A DNA stretch of 64,000 nucleotides from Chara braunii (taxonomy: Eukaryota > Streptophyta > Charophyceae > Charales > Characeae), in assembly GCA_003427395.1 (NCBI GenBank), contig BFEA01000729.1:153565-217564 (forward strand), given 5' to 3'. Below are positions 21,592 to 33,545 of the stretch, piece by piece. The position numbers and the translations under genes are program-made. Within the stretch, counting starts at the first letter, position 1. Every line of letters starts with the position of its first letter. The notes beneath the pieces are model-generated. The model did no database searches, was not told the origin of the DNA, and was given only the letters and a program-made list of their open reading frames with translations.

Positions 21592-22503
21592 CTACTCCAC
21601 GAGGAACTCCTCTCTTTCTTCAAAAATGTCAACAGATTTATGATCGTTGTTCATGCGAATCACTTCCTCTTTCTTTTTCCTCCTTACGGAGTATAGGCGT
21701 TCCCATATATTTATGGAACTTCGCACAACAGTTTTATCGTTGTCGAGAGAGACCACATTGATTGTCACTTTTCCGATACCAGTCTTGCATATTGTTATGA
21801 TGGTTTTCTTCAATCGTTCTCATTTCCTTGCTTGCTGGAGCCGTACGTGCAAGTCGATTTCTTTTGTTGATGTGACAATCCAACACCATATGAGCAAAAA
21901 TGCGAGTTGTTGAAGGGTGCAACCACTCCGGCCCACGTCGTTGTAATCTCTGTACAACACATCTTGCACTGCGGTCTTGAAATCCATTGCGCCTCATGGT
22001 TCATTACCTTTAATCCTCCACGACGAATCTACAATAATTCTCTTCTGCATCTCCTCTCGCCTCACATCTGAACGATCTTTTACACTTTCGCATGGATACG
22101 ACAACCCTGCCGCGGTCCAAAACGCGCTAACAACGTCATAAGCAATCTCCCCTCTGATGTTTGTCAATTCCCTAGACCTGAGCGTGCGAATCACTGAAGG
22201 CGCTTCCCATCCATTCATGCGATGAACAATATATTGTGCCTTCGTGTCAAGAGAACTGACGAGTTTCATGAAAGTTTCCACATACACCTCAATTGAGGGG
22301 TATATCTCTGCATCTTGTGCTCGAGAAAAACAAAAAAATTTTGTCACGCAACGCAGCAATTGCTTCATCATTTTCGAGTGTGCCTGCAATGTATGAATGT
22401 TTTCACATACCCACTCCTTAGGAGTTTTGTTCACCTTCACGTTCCCTTCGACATGCTCCCGCATCACTGTGCACACATACACACACACACACGCACATTT
22501 CAA
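21592..22503 (-). pseudogene. Unknown ORF downstream of Ulp1
   Basis: Frames 21994-22503 (169 aa) and 21592-21813 (73 aa) with a broken stretch between them. No family recognised. The first has an unusual Cys/Val-rich start (partly a CA-repeat artefact near 22475-22500) and then ordinary mixed sequence ending KRIIVDSSWRIKG. It could be an accessory protein of the transposon or non-coding. Confidence 0.35.
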
Positions 22504-22739
22504 GTGTCATACAAGAGTAAGTCAAACCACTGATGTTGTCATTATAGTATTACAGGGAACCCCGTTGCAGCCGCATCCGTGCTCAAGCCTCCAACGAGGG
22601 AACATGCGGGATTTGCACCCACCAACAGGTGTGATACCTGCTACAACAAAAAAGAAGAAGAATTGTAAGCGAATAACATTTATGAAAACTCTCTTCATAT
22701 ATTTTCATGTTATGCTTACATTACTGAAAACAAGGTTAT

Positions 22740-23570
22740 TCAGTTGTCTCCTTTACTTATTGCTCGGTCAGTTACAAAATCACGAGTCTCTTCTTCGTCA
22801 TCTTTCACAGTCTCTTCATTGTCATCTTTTGCCTCTCCATCAAATTCATTTGCGTGAATGGCGTTGCTATTTTCATCGTATTCGTCCTCAGACTCTTCAT
22901 ATTCTATGTTTTTCTCATCTCCCAACTTCTTTTGAGCTCCCCGTCATGATGACGACGCTTCTCGGACTGCATCACTCATATGCCGTTGTTCACAACGGCC
23001 ACTGTTGGTTTCCATCTGTCGAGATTTACCTTCCTTACTCTGAACATAGACACAATGTATGGTTCCTTCAATATCTTCCCCACTTTCCATTTCTTGCGAG
23101 CATTCGACGTTATTAACATCTAAGTTCGCATGACCCTGTCTGTTTTCCGGCTTACGTTTCGTTGGAGCTCGGAGGTCAGCGGCGATCAGCGATTTCCTTC
23201 TCACACTGTTTGGCCTTGGGGTGTATTGTGAAGATTCCTCCCTCCCGCGTGACACAGGTTCATCATCACCCTCGTCTTCAAGTTTATCCTTCATTTTCAA
23301 TTTTTTTTTACTAGCATCACGGTGCATTTCCACTATGTTCACCCTCAATGATTCCACCAATGATCGTCCTGCGTTTCTCGTGCGCGAGGTCTCATTTCCT
23401 TTGCGCTTCCCAGTTTGTGCTCTATCTTCTACCTTCTTATGTTCTTCTTGCTGAGCTCTCCGTGCGCCACCTTTATGCGTTGACACTCGTTCGTCCACAT
23501 ATGGTTTTCCTTTGTTGGATGTTCGAATTGCCTCCCGACCACAACCACATCGAAATTTCTGATTATCCAT
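22740..23570 (-). CDS. Unknown charged ORFs of the Plavaka-like element
   Basis: 22944-23570 (208 aa) starts KFRCGCGRE and is then basic and polar, probably disordered. 22740-22925 is very acidic (EESEDEYDENS). Both may be exons of one gene following Ulp1. No recognised domain, and no evidence beyond open frame and protein-like composition. Confidence 0.35.
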
Positions 23571-23948
23571 TTCAGAAGACTTTGTTGCTCACCCGCGTCA
23601 GTTCTCACAGACACAAGTCGTTATTCCTGTCATAATTCACAATAGGACAAACCAACTTAATATACATCCCTAACTTTGTATTACTCTCATCATTAGTTGT
23701 GTGTTATCTAACGTACTCGAAGTCGTATATAATATACATTTACATAATTGGGAAGGATTTTCTGTGCATTCATTTTTTTGATAACTGCACGACGAAGAAA
23801 CACACGATTGATGTAACCAAGTGTTTCGTTTGTTTCTGTTTTTGTTAAAAAATATTTTATTTTATTATGAATATATTTTTTAAAAATACAACAATTGTAA
23901 ACTATTGATAATCAGAACTCACCTTCCTCGTTAATCTTACGTAAAGGT
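23571..23948. other. AT-rich spacer, possible intron
   Basis: No open frame of note. AT content is high, as expected for an intron or intergenic DNA. Confidence 0.35.
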
Positions 23949-25694
23949 TTATCCATTTTTCCTGCTTGCCACGAATCTTTTGAAAACCACAATCAGTTCC
24001 TCAGTTGTTTGTGTGGTGCGTGAAAGAGGGTATGACTCAGCCAAAGCCTTTATCATGACGCGACGTTGGTCGCAAGGCTTCCTTGAGCATAATTCTTCCA
24101 AAGTCTCCGTCATTTCATCTTTGTTCAGGAGCAACTCCAGATCGGCTGCAATGGTCTCGAGAATACTCTCAACATTTCGGGTTGTGAAGACTCCGCAGTC
24201 AGAAAAGTTTCGTTGTTGTTAACATGGAACCTCTTGAATACAAGAAGGTTCACCAACAATTTCTCTCAAAGCCTGGTATGCCTGTACCGGTGTGACTTGT
24301 ATGTTTTGCGAATACATTTCAACCATGTGCTTATAAAATAGATGCGTCAAAAACGGTTCAAAGGGTGGTCTGCCCATCCGTACCTTCGAGTTCATGTAAA
24401 AAATAGCGCGGTCTGTAGGAGTTCTAAGAAGTAGGTGCTTCAACATAGGTCCTATATTATTTATTACAAGAACTGTGAAATGATTTTTGTAAGGAATATG
24501 AACTATAATCACTTTTTTCCCCCACACCTTTCTAATACCCTTCGTCTTCTTCTCCGAAGTTTGCGCTATTGCTTCAAAATCAGGCGGACAATTGTCGTCA
24601 GCGTCTTTATAAATCATTTGTATTTGTTTATACCATAACGAGGGCAACACTTCAACTTGTGAGAGGTCACCACCACGTCGTCTTTTTTTAAAAATCAATG
24701 ACCACCTCCCCGTCCCTAAGCAATTAAGATCCTTCAATCTTAATATGAATGATTCACCGCTTCCAGGGTGCCACGTAAATGGAAAATATTCATGAACTAT
24801 GTTGAGAGTCGCTGGTGACAATTTGTGCTCAGCAGAATTTATTCCACATTCTTCCTCTATATGCACCACTGTGTCCCCTCCTTCCACTGTCACCAAGAAT
24901 GTGTTCAAATCGTCATTAGCACGAGTATCTTTTTCGCCAGACTCTGATGGTAGTACGGTGCCGCCTTCCTCCTTTGTTTCCCTTGCGTCATGACAAACAT
25001 CCATATTATTTATAGCGTTTGTCTCTACCCCTTGTGGCAATTTTGCATCCGCATTCATTGATGCACATTTCTCACCTGAGTCCGATTCAATACAACTCTG
25101 TACACCACGATCTTCTATAAGCGCCTGTTCACAGTAACTCTGCACACCATCTCCTGCAGCTGGAACATCGCAATTCTCTCCCAGCACCACCATGTTTTTT
25201 ACACTATGATGAGCTTCCACATTCGGTATCATCATATGTTGCACAATCCCGCCTTCTTCACCCTCGTTCTGTGATTGTTTACTATCATCACAACCATGTG
25301 CGTTTGACCTGACCACCTGTGGATGATGACAGTCGATGTCCGGAATACCCTCTGTGGAATGGCGGTTCAGTACTGCTGCTCTCTCATCACGGTCGACTTC
25401 GGTTATGCGATGAGTTATATCTTCTTTAATTGCATTACGTCCCAGAATTATTTGTTCTCCAGTAGTGTTGGCTTTGACCTTCGTTGTATCCTGTGGCGTT
25501 TGAGATTGTTGTACTGTGTTTTGTATTCCATCACAGTTTTCTTCTTTCGTTTCAATTGCGAATAGGCGGTTCGTGTTTGTTTCAACAATCTCATCATTTG
25601 TAATTGTTTCAATTGTAACTGTTCTCACCTGCTGGTAAGCACTTGAAATATGGTCGTCTGCATACTCGTCTGTCTCTTCTTCCGCACTCTTCAT
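23949..25694 (-). pseudogene. Ulp1/C48-family SUMO-protease-like protein with in-frame stop
   Basis: A 491 aa frame (24219-25694) ends in TAA at 24219-24221, but the same frame continues to 23949. The first ~290 residues are low-complexity and acidic. The protease domain follows. Catalytic His is in KNHFTVLVINN (about residue 405). The usual Asp position reads Asn. After the stop come QQRN and SDCGVF, giving the oxyanion Gln and the catalytic Cys (24195-24197). The order His-Asp/Asn-Gln-Cys and the DCGVF motif fit C48 proteases, which remove SUMO. The stop and the lost Asp argue that this copy is inactive. Both changes fit C-to-T or G-to-A mutation. Confidence 0.72.
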
Positions 25695-26704
25695 GTGAAA
25701 GACGTTTTGCTAAAGTCTGTTTCTATATTTACTTTTTTTTTGTCTTGTTTTCCGACCTCCTGATTTTCAACATCTCTTACTCCCATCTCCACATCGCTTG
25801 CCACTCTTTCCCTGCTTTCAGACTGATTCTCTTTCGACAATCTGTTTCGTTGAAGCACCGTCTCCCACAATATCTCTTTCTCACTGTCACTTTCTGGCAA
25901 CCCGCCTATCTCCCTTGCCTCCAAAGGTCGATGTACATGTCCATCCGCTAAGCTTCGTACCGAACTAAGTCCCCACGCATCTATTGACAACGTTATTATA
26001 GGTTTATGATACATCCTTTGCATCACATCGTCTGTCAATGTCTTTGAGAATGTAGGAATCTTTATCCCTGCTTCGACTTCTTTGCTACGTTTGAACCACC
26101 GCTTTTGTGTTGTTGAAGACGTTCTACCACCCGGAACACCTTTCATTCCAGATATTGTGTGTTTACCCTATCGTTTCACTTTTTTTACGCCCTGAGTACA
26201 AACGTTCCTGACTCCTTTTCCTTTCCACTTTTTCAACTGCGCCCCGACCTCTTTGTCTTTCTTCACTTCTTTATCTTGTTGTGAGCACATTTTTGTTGCA
26301 TTCTCTGTCACATCTGGAAATTTTGGTGCACTCGTTAACTTTGTTTGTATCCGTGGTCCGCTTCGTGCACCGCCTCCGACTTCTTCCACTTTGTCTGACA
26401 AGGGGCGCTTTCGAGGGACTGACATGTCACGTATTTCCGTCGCATGGAGAGTTGGAGAAGCAGTATCGTCATGTGTTCCCATCAGGTTGTCGCACAATGA
26501 TGGTGATTGTGCCTGATTTTTGCTGTTGGTGACGTCTTGTCTTCGTGTTGATTGAAGTCCACCAACACGTTTGTTATTTACATCATTGTTTCTGCCGCGT
26601 GTGAATTTAATTCTTCTATTGTTTGAAGAAGGCAAGGTTGTACAACCGTCTGACCTGCAGATTATAACGCAAACACACCAACAACATATAGATACCGCAT
26701 TCAA
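25691..26704 (-). CDS. Charged linker ORFs between transposase and Ulp1
   Basis: 25691-26146 (151 aa) and 26168-26704 (178 aa) are basic/polar, with PRKRPLSDKVEEV and KKWKGKGVRN as likely nuclear-localisation-type stretches. They lie between the transposase C-terminus and Ulp1 on the same strand, so they may be exons or a disordered linker of one long protein. No family recognised. Confidence 0.4.
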
Positions 26705-26719
26705 TTTTTGAAGAGGAAC

Positions 26720-28163
26720 TTATACAATGGTTGTGAACCTGTTCACAAAAAATAAGTCTTCTTCTTCGACTGCTCGGTCCATTTCATTATTAAAATTTGC
26801 ACGCTTGAAGTACGGCACCAGATGCTCCGGTTGAATAATCATGCATATGTCGATGATGTTACTCATTTGTGCATCTCTGTGTCTTTCCCACTGGACCAAT
26901 TTACATGTCGTTCGGTTGACAAAGTTCATCCTGCAATTTTTGTACCATTGGATAAATGCACATTCCATCTTCGTGGTTCTTTTCTCTCCCCGACACTGTA
27001 GCACAAACAACAATGCTAGAGAAACGTACCACATAATATTGTTGTCACCACTTACACTCATATCTTACCTCACCTCGCGGCCGTGAAAGAAGTCTGTTTC
27101 TCTTGCGACTTGCACATCTGCTCCTTGAATAAAGTCATCGTGTGTGCAGGCAAGTGCAACGTGCGCTCTGGGACGTATGATGGTTGAGTCATGGATATCG
27201 CCAATACCTTGCTCTGTTGCGTATGACCTCAAAGATTCCTCAAATTGATGTCGTTGTGGCGGGTGAAGCAGCAAGTGAATAACTTCGGCCAACATTGGTA
27301 CTACTTGCCCCAAAATATCACTATCGCTTAGTCTAAACCATCCTAACGTCAGTGTTGCAAGGTCGGTTGATGTGATTACATTACGACCTGTTCTCTCTTC
27401 TTCCAAAACTACTGATCAGTTCTCCTCTAGTTCTCTTCCTTCTGACAACTCATACGTGTTCTTCTAAAATAGTTGCTTGCTGGATGTGCCGCACCATTTG
27501 TTTTGAAAGGTTTCTACGATTCGATGCTCTATACGGATCTTTGCAGAAGCGGGTGTGATTATGCTCCAAAATATTGACCGCAAAACTGTTTATGATTCCA
27601 GATCGCTCGACAGCTGCTCTGAATTTATTCATGTCATGCATTTTAGTTATATTCCAATTCGACTTTTGTACGTGGCTAAAACGACTGTTCGTGAAGTTCA
27701 TATATTCAGCCAAAAGAATATCGAACCTATCGAGAGACTGCTTTGTGTGTTTTGTGACGCGAAACATACTGGCATAGTATTCAAGAAACATTTCGCACCA
27801 TTTCACAATGTCGCGTTCTTCTACATTATCTAGAAAGTTGTGCAAGATGAATAAGATGACAGTCATGACAACTCGATTTTGCTTCGCTTCAAAACGATCC
27901 TCACGAGTGAAATAATCGACTCTTGTTGTAACCGACAATATAAGCTCTTAAAATGTGAGGTTTGCTCTATTGCTTATTTTCTTTAACCGAGCATCAAACT
28001 CTCCAAGCATCGCGGTCGTGTTTTGGAAAGACTTACATATATTTTTTGAACCCTCTACCATATACTCGAAAATACCATGATCTACTTTGTGCATTCGGTC
28101 CGGTTGAAGTGCATAATGGTAATCCAACATCAATACATTATTCAAACGACCCTGATTATTATT
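26720..28163 (-). pseudogene. Plavaka-like transposase, C-terminal half
   Basis: Four frames in order. 27948-28163 reads LQPDRMHKVDHGIFEYMVE and GEFDARLKK. 27450-27938 reads SNWNITKMHDMNKFRA and ILEHNHTRFCKDPYRASNRR. 27065-27406 has RPRAHVALACTHDDF. 26720-27061 has MECAFIQWYKN and IDICMIIQPEHLVPYFKR. The PDRxH...DxGxF, the K-x-H motif and the E-H-x-H-x-x-x-x-K-x-x-Y-R-x-(S/T)-N segment follow the pattern I know from Plavaka transposases (CACTA/KDZ-related). The Glu there is the likely catalytic acid. Two stops break the reading, and the N-terminal catalytic Asps are absent. Confidence 0.6.
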
Positions 28164-28175
28164 AAAATTATTTTG

Positions 28176-30292
28176 TTGGAGCTTAATAAATTATCCCAAA
28201 ATATCTTTGACACGACAACGACACGCCAAACGACTTTTCTAGTGCCCTTTTTTTTTTTAATGAAATTATTATTAAAATTATTTTGTTCAAGCTTTATTCA
28301 CAGTGTTCTGTCTTGGTCAATCTCCGGAGGTCACATCTTTTTTAGTTTTTTTTTTACTTCTCTGGAGGACAGAATCAGGTTTGGTCAGTGGAGAGGTGAC
28401 AGCCAAACTCAACCACACAACGGTGAACAACCAAACTCAACCACACACAACGTAGAGATGCCAAGAAGCAGGTCTCATCTCACAAACATTGCCATGGACT
28501 CAGGATCAGGTCTATTCGAACAGAACACACCCTATGCTAGGAGTCTATTCAAACAGAACGCACCATAAGGTCACATCTTTCTGAGTTCTTTTTTTACTTC
28601 TCTGGATGACAGAATCAAGTTTGGTCAGTGGAGAGGTGACAATCAAACTCAACCACACAACGGTGAATAGCCAAACTCAACCACACGACGTAGAGATGCC
28701 AAGAAACAGATCTCATCTCACAACCATTGTCATGGACTCAGGAAAGGGTCTATTCGAGCATAACACACCATATGCTAGGAGTCTATTCAAACAGAATGCA
28801 CCATTTGCTTTGCATTCGTTTACAATGCATATGTTCTATGTTCGGGCGAAGAAACTAGTCTGTCATAGGCTCCTAGCCATAAAACCAACTCTGTATGCCC
28901 GCTCAGAAAGAGAGAGAGAGATAGAGAGAGAAAAAAAAAAAAAAAAAAACAGCACCTCCCCCAAAGATTTCACCCGTCACACATGCCAGCAAACACAACA
29001 CCTGACCAGTAAGAGCCCTGTTCAACTTGTCGGAAAACAGAGAGACACATAGATGACTCTCTCTTTGGGGGGCTGCTCCTATCACCACCAATCCCACCCC
29101 AGACTGTGTGTTAAAAGGAAAAAAAAAAAAGAAAAAAAATAGGGGCGGACAGAACTAGAGGGTACCCTTTTTTTTACTTTTTTTTATAGCACAATCTTGC
29201 AAACCACAGAAGAAGAAACTGTTCATACATCGAAAGTCAGTTGTCATACAACACTATCGAATGCTGATAAATGTCAGGACTCAAACCCATCTACATTCGG
29301 TCAAGTATCATCATCATCATCATGACCTCATGACAGCTACTGCTCACGCACGGTGAACATAACACAGGGGTTTGTCCAAGTTCATTGCTGGAAATTCCTT
29401 ACTGGTCAGCATGTCTCTGTCGGTCGTACATTTGTCCAATGCATACGTCTGGAGACATGTCCCTGTCCGTCGTACGGACATCATGTCTCTGTTGCAGACT
29501 GTTCGTCTTACATTTGTCCGTACATCTCGACTCTCGCCCAACTTGGGCAACCCTTCGTCCTACCCCTCTAGGCTTTTCTAAAATTGCACGGAAATCTCCC
29601 CTGTGGAGCTCAAATCCAATCATAGCCCTGTACGAATTTGTTCCCAAACCGATCAAATTATCAAAGTCCCAGTTCAAAAACCCGGGCCACATGTAATTTC
29701 AAAATTTGACATTTCAATGTTTTTGAAATTGCCCCCACAAAAATATACGTCAGTATCCGCTGTAGCCGACTGAACAAAAATCTACATCAGTGTCTGCTGT
29801 AGCCGACTAAACAAAAAAATTTATGTCAATGTCTATTGTAGCCGACTAATCAAACCAACCCTCCAAGCTCAGCATTTCCAGTTTACAACTTTACGTCCTT
29901 TTGCGAGACTCAGATGAACACACAAACAGACAGCTGATTCAGAGTACAGCCTGTGACACTCCGAGTCTCCGACAACCCCGTGACACTCAAAAGTCAAAAC
30001 TAATCCGAATAGACTCAATGGAGTTCAATACAAATATTATAGATTCATAATAGATGAGCTATACTTCTTTATTCCTCTCAAAAATATCTAAAATTGAAGC
30101 AAAATCTCAAAGAAATCTGAGCCCCTACTTGAACCGAGGCAAAACCCGGAATCTGCTCAACAAAAAACCTCAGATTTTTTATTAAAAAAAAAAAAAAAAA
30201 ACTCAGATTTCTCAGACTAAAAACTGTTCGGGTTATTCATTGCAAGTTGCAACTGCCTTCCTCACACAGCCATCCCCCACCTCCCTCAACTC
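28176..30292 (+). repeat. Left 2.1 kb direct repeat (probable 5' LTR) of element C
   Basis: Non-coding. It starts at TGGAGCTT (28177) and ends near 30292. It contains an internal ~240 bp tandem duplication (about 28325-28805) and a short GA/poly-A tract (28909-28950). Just past its end TGGTGACTGCGACTG (30298) sits where a primer-binding site would be, but the match to any tRNA is unproven. Confidence 0.7.
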
Positions 30293-30417
30293 TCAAATGG
30301 TGACTGCGACTGCCTGGTATTGGCAGCCTGTTGTCTAGCTATTCCTAAATCCTCTAAACAAGTAATGCTTCCTATAGTTTGCAGTTGGTTCCCAGTAATG
30401 ACCCACTTGATTTTGTG
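30293..30417. other. Post-repeat leader of element C
   Basis: Short non-coding stretch holding the candidate primer site. Nothing else seen. Confidence 0.4.
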
Positions 30418-30524
30418 TGTGCAAGTGTGAGAGACAGAGAGAGAGTGAGAGACAGGGAGAGAGTGAGAGACAGAGAGAGAGACAGAGAGAGAGAGAGAGG
30501 ATCGACGAGTTCGCCGCCTCTCTG

Positions 30525-30582
<58 letters not shown>

Positions 30583-30585
30583 CCC
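30418..30585. repeat. (GA)n-(CT)n inverted microsatellite
   Basis: A GA/GACA-rich tract (about 30428-30500) is followed, after about 20 unique bases, by a CT/CTGT-rich tract (about 30518-30580). The two can pair to make a ~70 bp hairpin. Confidence 0.85.
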
Positions 30586-30923
30586 CTCCTTGTGAAAACG
30601 AGAAGATTCATTCCCGCTTTGCATTTCCGAAGCCGTTCGGGAATCATGAAGAGGGAATGGACCGATTCCGTTGTTTTTTTAACAGTAGTCGTTTAAACGT
30701 TGGGCCACAAGTGGTCGAGTGGCAAAATTGAAAAATGCAACGAAACGACGAGGTATTTTTTCCGCGCTCTAAACTATTTTTTTATTTTACTTATATTTTT
30801 CTTGAATTTAGGCGGGGGGGGGGAGTGGTGGTTTAACATTCACAAAGAGAGCGAGAGAGTGAAGAGGACTTGTGGTTTAACATTCACAGAGATAGAGAGA
30901 GAGAGGAGGAGTGGTGGTTTAAC

Positions 30924-30960
<37 letters not shown>

Positions 30961-31072
30961 ATAGCGAAAAAAGTTGAGCATCTTGAAGCACACTAAAAAA
31001 ACAATTGCAGCAAGAGTAAACTTTGCGCTAGCCCTAGTAAGCGAAACATTTGTACACAAGAAGTGTGCTCAA

Positions 31073-31127
<55 letters not shown>

Positions 31128-31640
31128 AGAGAGAGAGGCTTAGGAGAGTATACAAACAACCACAGCAAGACGAAAACTTCTCTTCGTCGCTGGTCTTTGT
31201 GCCAGCCCGAGTAACCAACTACTCTAACACGTGTTGTGCCCTAAACTACACCACATTGCTCTACAACATCCTTGCCACGATGAAAAATCCTACACTAACC
31301 TACAATATCATCTACAGTAGCCTGCACCACTGCAAAGTCTGCCCCATTACACAAGGGCAACAACAAAGTGACTGCCCCATCACAGGAGGGCAACAACTTC
31401 CCAAAATACACAAGCGACTGGGGAGCAAGGCAACAGCATAGTGAACCTTAATTCAGCACAGCAGTTGTACTGCAACAAGAGCCTCAGGGCAACAACTTCC
31501 CTAAAATGAAAAAACTGAAATGGACCCCACCACTGCAAAAACACAACCCTTCAGCACAAACACGGAGAACAGGGACAATCCTTTGAGGGCTCAAGCTTAC
31601 CCACACCAGCACAAAAATACAACCGAGAAGCGGCCGATTG
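30586..31640. other. Non-coding with (GA)n microsatellites
   Basis: GA repeats at about 30890-30957 and 31078-31138. The flanks share TGGTTTAACATT copies (about 30828-30925). The open frames here are repeat artefacts. Confidence 0.6.
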
Positions 31641-32100
31641 AAACAGTCCTAAAAAACCATTATAGCACTATAATAGAGAGGAACGTCTAATTACTGCAAA
31701 TCGCATTATAGCACTATAAACGATAAGAACACTCAAGCTGACCCCCACCAACACAAAAATACGACGGAAGCAAAAACACAGAGGGATGGATCCTCTTGAC
31801 ACAGTCGTTAGGATTAAAGCACTACAAACAAAGCAAAAACACTGAAACATTATAGCACTTTAACAGAGACGAACGTCCCAGAAAATCATTATAGCACTAT
31901 AACAGAGACGAACATCCTAGGACTGCAAACTGCAAAAGAGAATTATAGGACTATAAAAGAGAAGAGGCCTCAAATTGGTCTGCACCAACACAAAAGTGTC
32001 ACGGTAGCAAAAACACAGAAGCGAGGAATCCTCTTGGCACAGTCCTCAGGATTATAGCACTATAAAAGAGAGGAACTTTTAAGGACTGTAAACTGCAATT
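31641..32100. repeat. TTATAGCACTATAA satellite-like array, part 1
   Basis: Several diverged units, each with an ATTATAGCACTATAA palindromic core and GAACGTCC or CCTCTTGACACAGTC flanks. The same core dominates 36100-37640. Confidence 0.75.
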
Positions 32101-32131
32101 CAGAGTAGAAGAGGACTAGAAGTTGTCTCGA

Positions 32132-33438
32132 CTAACTTTTGCTTCCGTCGGACTCCCTTGTGCTTGCCCCTGATGCAATAACACCCTTTTTGGCGCGTGG
32201 GTTTGTAACCTCGTCACCGGCGAGCTTCCGTTTCCTTGCCCTCGTTGTCATCCTGAGTGAGGAGTCTTGGCTGTGTGCAGGTCCCCCTGTGCCTGCTCCC
32301 GCTGTTGTTGGCGCGCTCGCTGTCCCTTGTGCGCTCGCTGTTGCTGCAGCTGCTGCTCCTGGTGGTATTTCTGTTGCTGCTGCCGCTGCAGGTGGTTCAA
32401 CTGCTTGTGGTCGTGGCACTGCTGCTGCGAGTGTTGAGCGTGTTGCTGCTGCTAGTTCTGTTGGTTCAGCTGCTGCTGGTGCTGGTGCTGCAGCTGCTGG
32501 TGCTGCTGCTGTAGCACTTGCTCCTACAGAGGTCGTTGTTGGTGCTGCTGCTGGTACTGCTGCTCGTTCAGCTGCTGCTGGTGGTGCTGCTGCGACACTT
32601 GCTCCTGCTGGCGTTGTTGCTGCAGTTGTGTCCTCTGCAGCGATCGCACAATTGTACGTCTTATCCTCCTCCACAGCCTCATTGCGACTGCTTTCTCTTT
32701 CAATCGTAGGGCCAATATCATTCAGAATGCGAGCGCTGATTCCCTTGATGTAGCGGGGACATTTGTCAACCACTAGACAATTTCTGTTAAATAGAATGTT
32801 GGCGATTGCACATGTCCCGGATCCAGAAAAGTCGTCAATGATATAAGCGTTAGGAGGGGAGAATTTCTCGATCTACCATGCTTACAAGGCGACGGGCTTC
32901 TAGTAAGGACACAACACTTCGAGGTCAGTCGGATGAATATACTTTTTCATAACGACATCGAACAACCTGTAGTTGTGTCTGGGGTCCATGCTGGCAACAT
33001 TGTAATGAGCCGCCTCTCAAGAACCATTTTGGCTGTAGTAGCCGAGGACACAAAACTCTGTCGCGCTCACAAGACGAGGCCCTCCCGTGTCATCACATTA
33101 GGCTTACACCACGTAAACACCTCTTCTCCTGCATTGCAAACTCTCTTGAACGCGCGCCGAACTGAGGGCAGCATATACAGAGAGCAGAATCCTGCGATTG
33201 TCCACAAAGGCGGTCCACTGCATACGTCCTTGACGTTCTCAAGGACCTGAACAATGTGCTCCTCAGAAAAAGGAACAGAATCACCAGAGGACATTGGCAG
33301 ATTAAAGCCGTACGAGAAGTTGCAGGTAATCAAAGAGAAAGGCAACTGCTCTGTCAAGTTTTTCAAGTCCATCATATCGCCTTCCAGAACTTTCACGTTG
33401 CCGCAATATTCCTCGTATTTCACCTTCGTCCAGTCCAA
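32132..33438 (-). pseudogene. Beta-class DNA N4/N6 methyltransferase domain with Ala-rich tail
   Basis: Frame 33067-33438 contains VKVLEGDMMDL and LITCNFSYGFNLP (motif IV-like N-x-x-Y). Continuing in the same frame through four stops it reads PPNAYIIDDFSGSGTCAIA (about 32800-32860), then LVVDKCPR. DDFSGSGT is the AdoMet-binding motif I (D-x-F-x-G-S-G-T). Motif IV before motif I is the permuted beta-class order. The tail (32132-32700) is Ala/Pro-rich from GCT repeats and ends with RARKRKL, NLS-like. The family adds methyl groups to exocyclic amines of C or A in DNA. The stops include TAG and TAA where Gln codons are plausible. This copy is dead. Confidence 0.75.
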
Positions 33439-33545
33439 GAAGTGAGTAGTAGTTTTTCTATTACGACGAGTTTAGACCTTGATCTGCGACTTTCAGCCTC
33501 CCTCTTGTCGTTCAACTCCTTCCACGCCTTCGCTCAAGCAACGTG

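Larger units (their letters stand above)
21592..28163 (-). mobile_element. Plavaka-like DNA transposon remnant with an Ulp1 gene
   Basis: Minus-strand order: transposase C-terminal half (26720-28163), charged linkers, Ulp1/C48 protease-like gene (23949-25694), then unknown ORFs. The transposase N-terminal half is missing. Similarity runs to about 28163 and stops next to the 5' repeat of element C, so C's insertion or a rearrangement removed it. No terminal inverted repeats could be identified. Plavaka-type and KDZ-type elements in other eukaryotes are known to travel with SUMO-protease genes, which supports reading these parts as one element. Confidence 0.55.

Noticed and set aside
26655-26725. 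Possible 71 bp intron (GTATAAG...TCTGCAG on the minus strand) between the transposase end and the next ORF
   Set aside because: The joined phase leads quickly to a stop and does not enter the downstream frame.
32257-32709. Leu-rich ORFs on the plus strand opposite the Ala-rich tail
   Set aside because: Shadow of GCT/CAG trinucleotide repeats; no domain.
32860-33040. Alternative genetic code (UAG/UAA as Gln)
   Set aside because: Stops at plausible Gln positions are few, TGA also occurs, and neighbours carry frameshifts, so decay by C-to-T change explains them.
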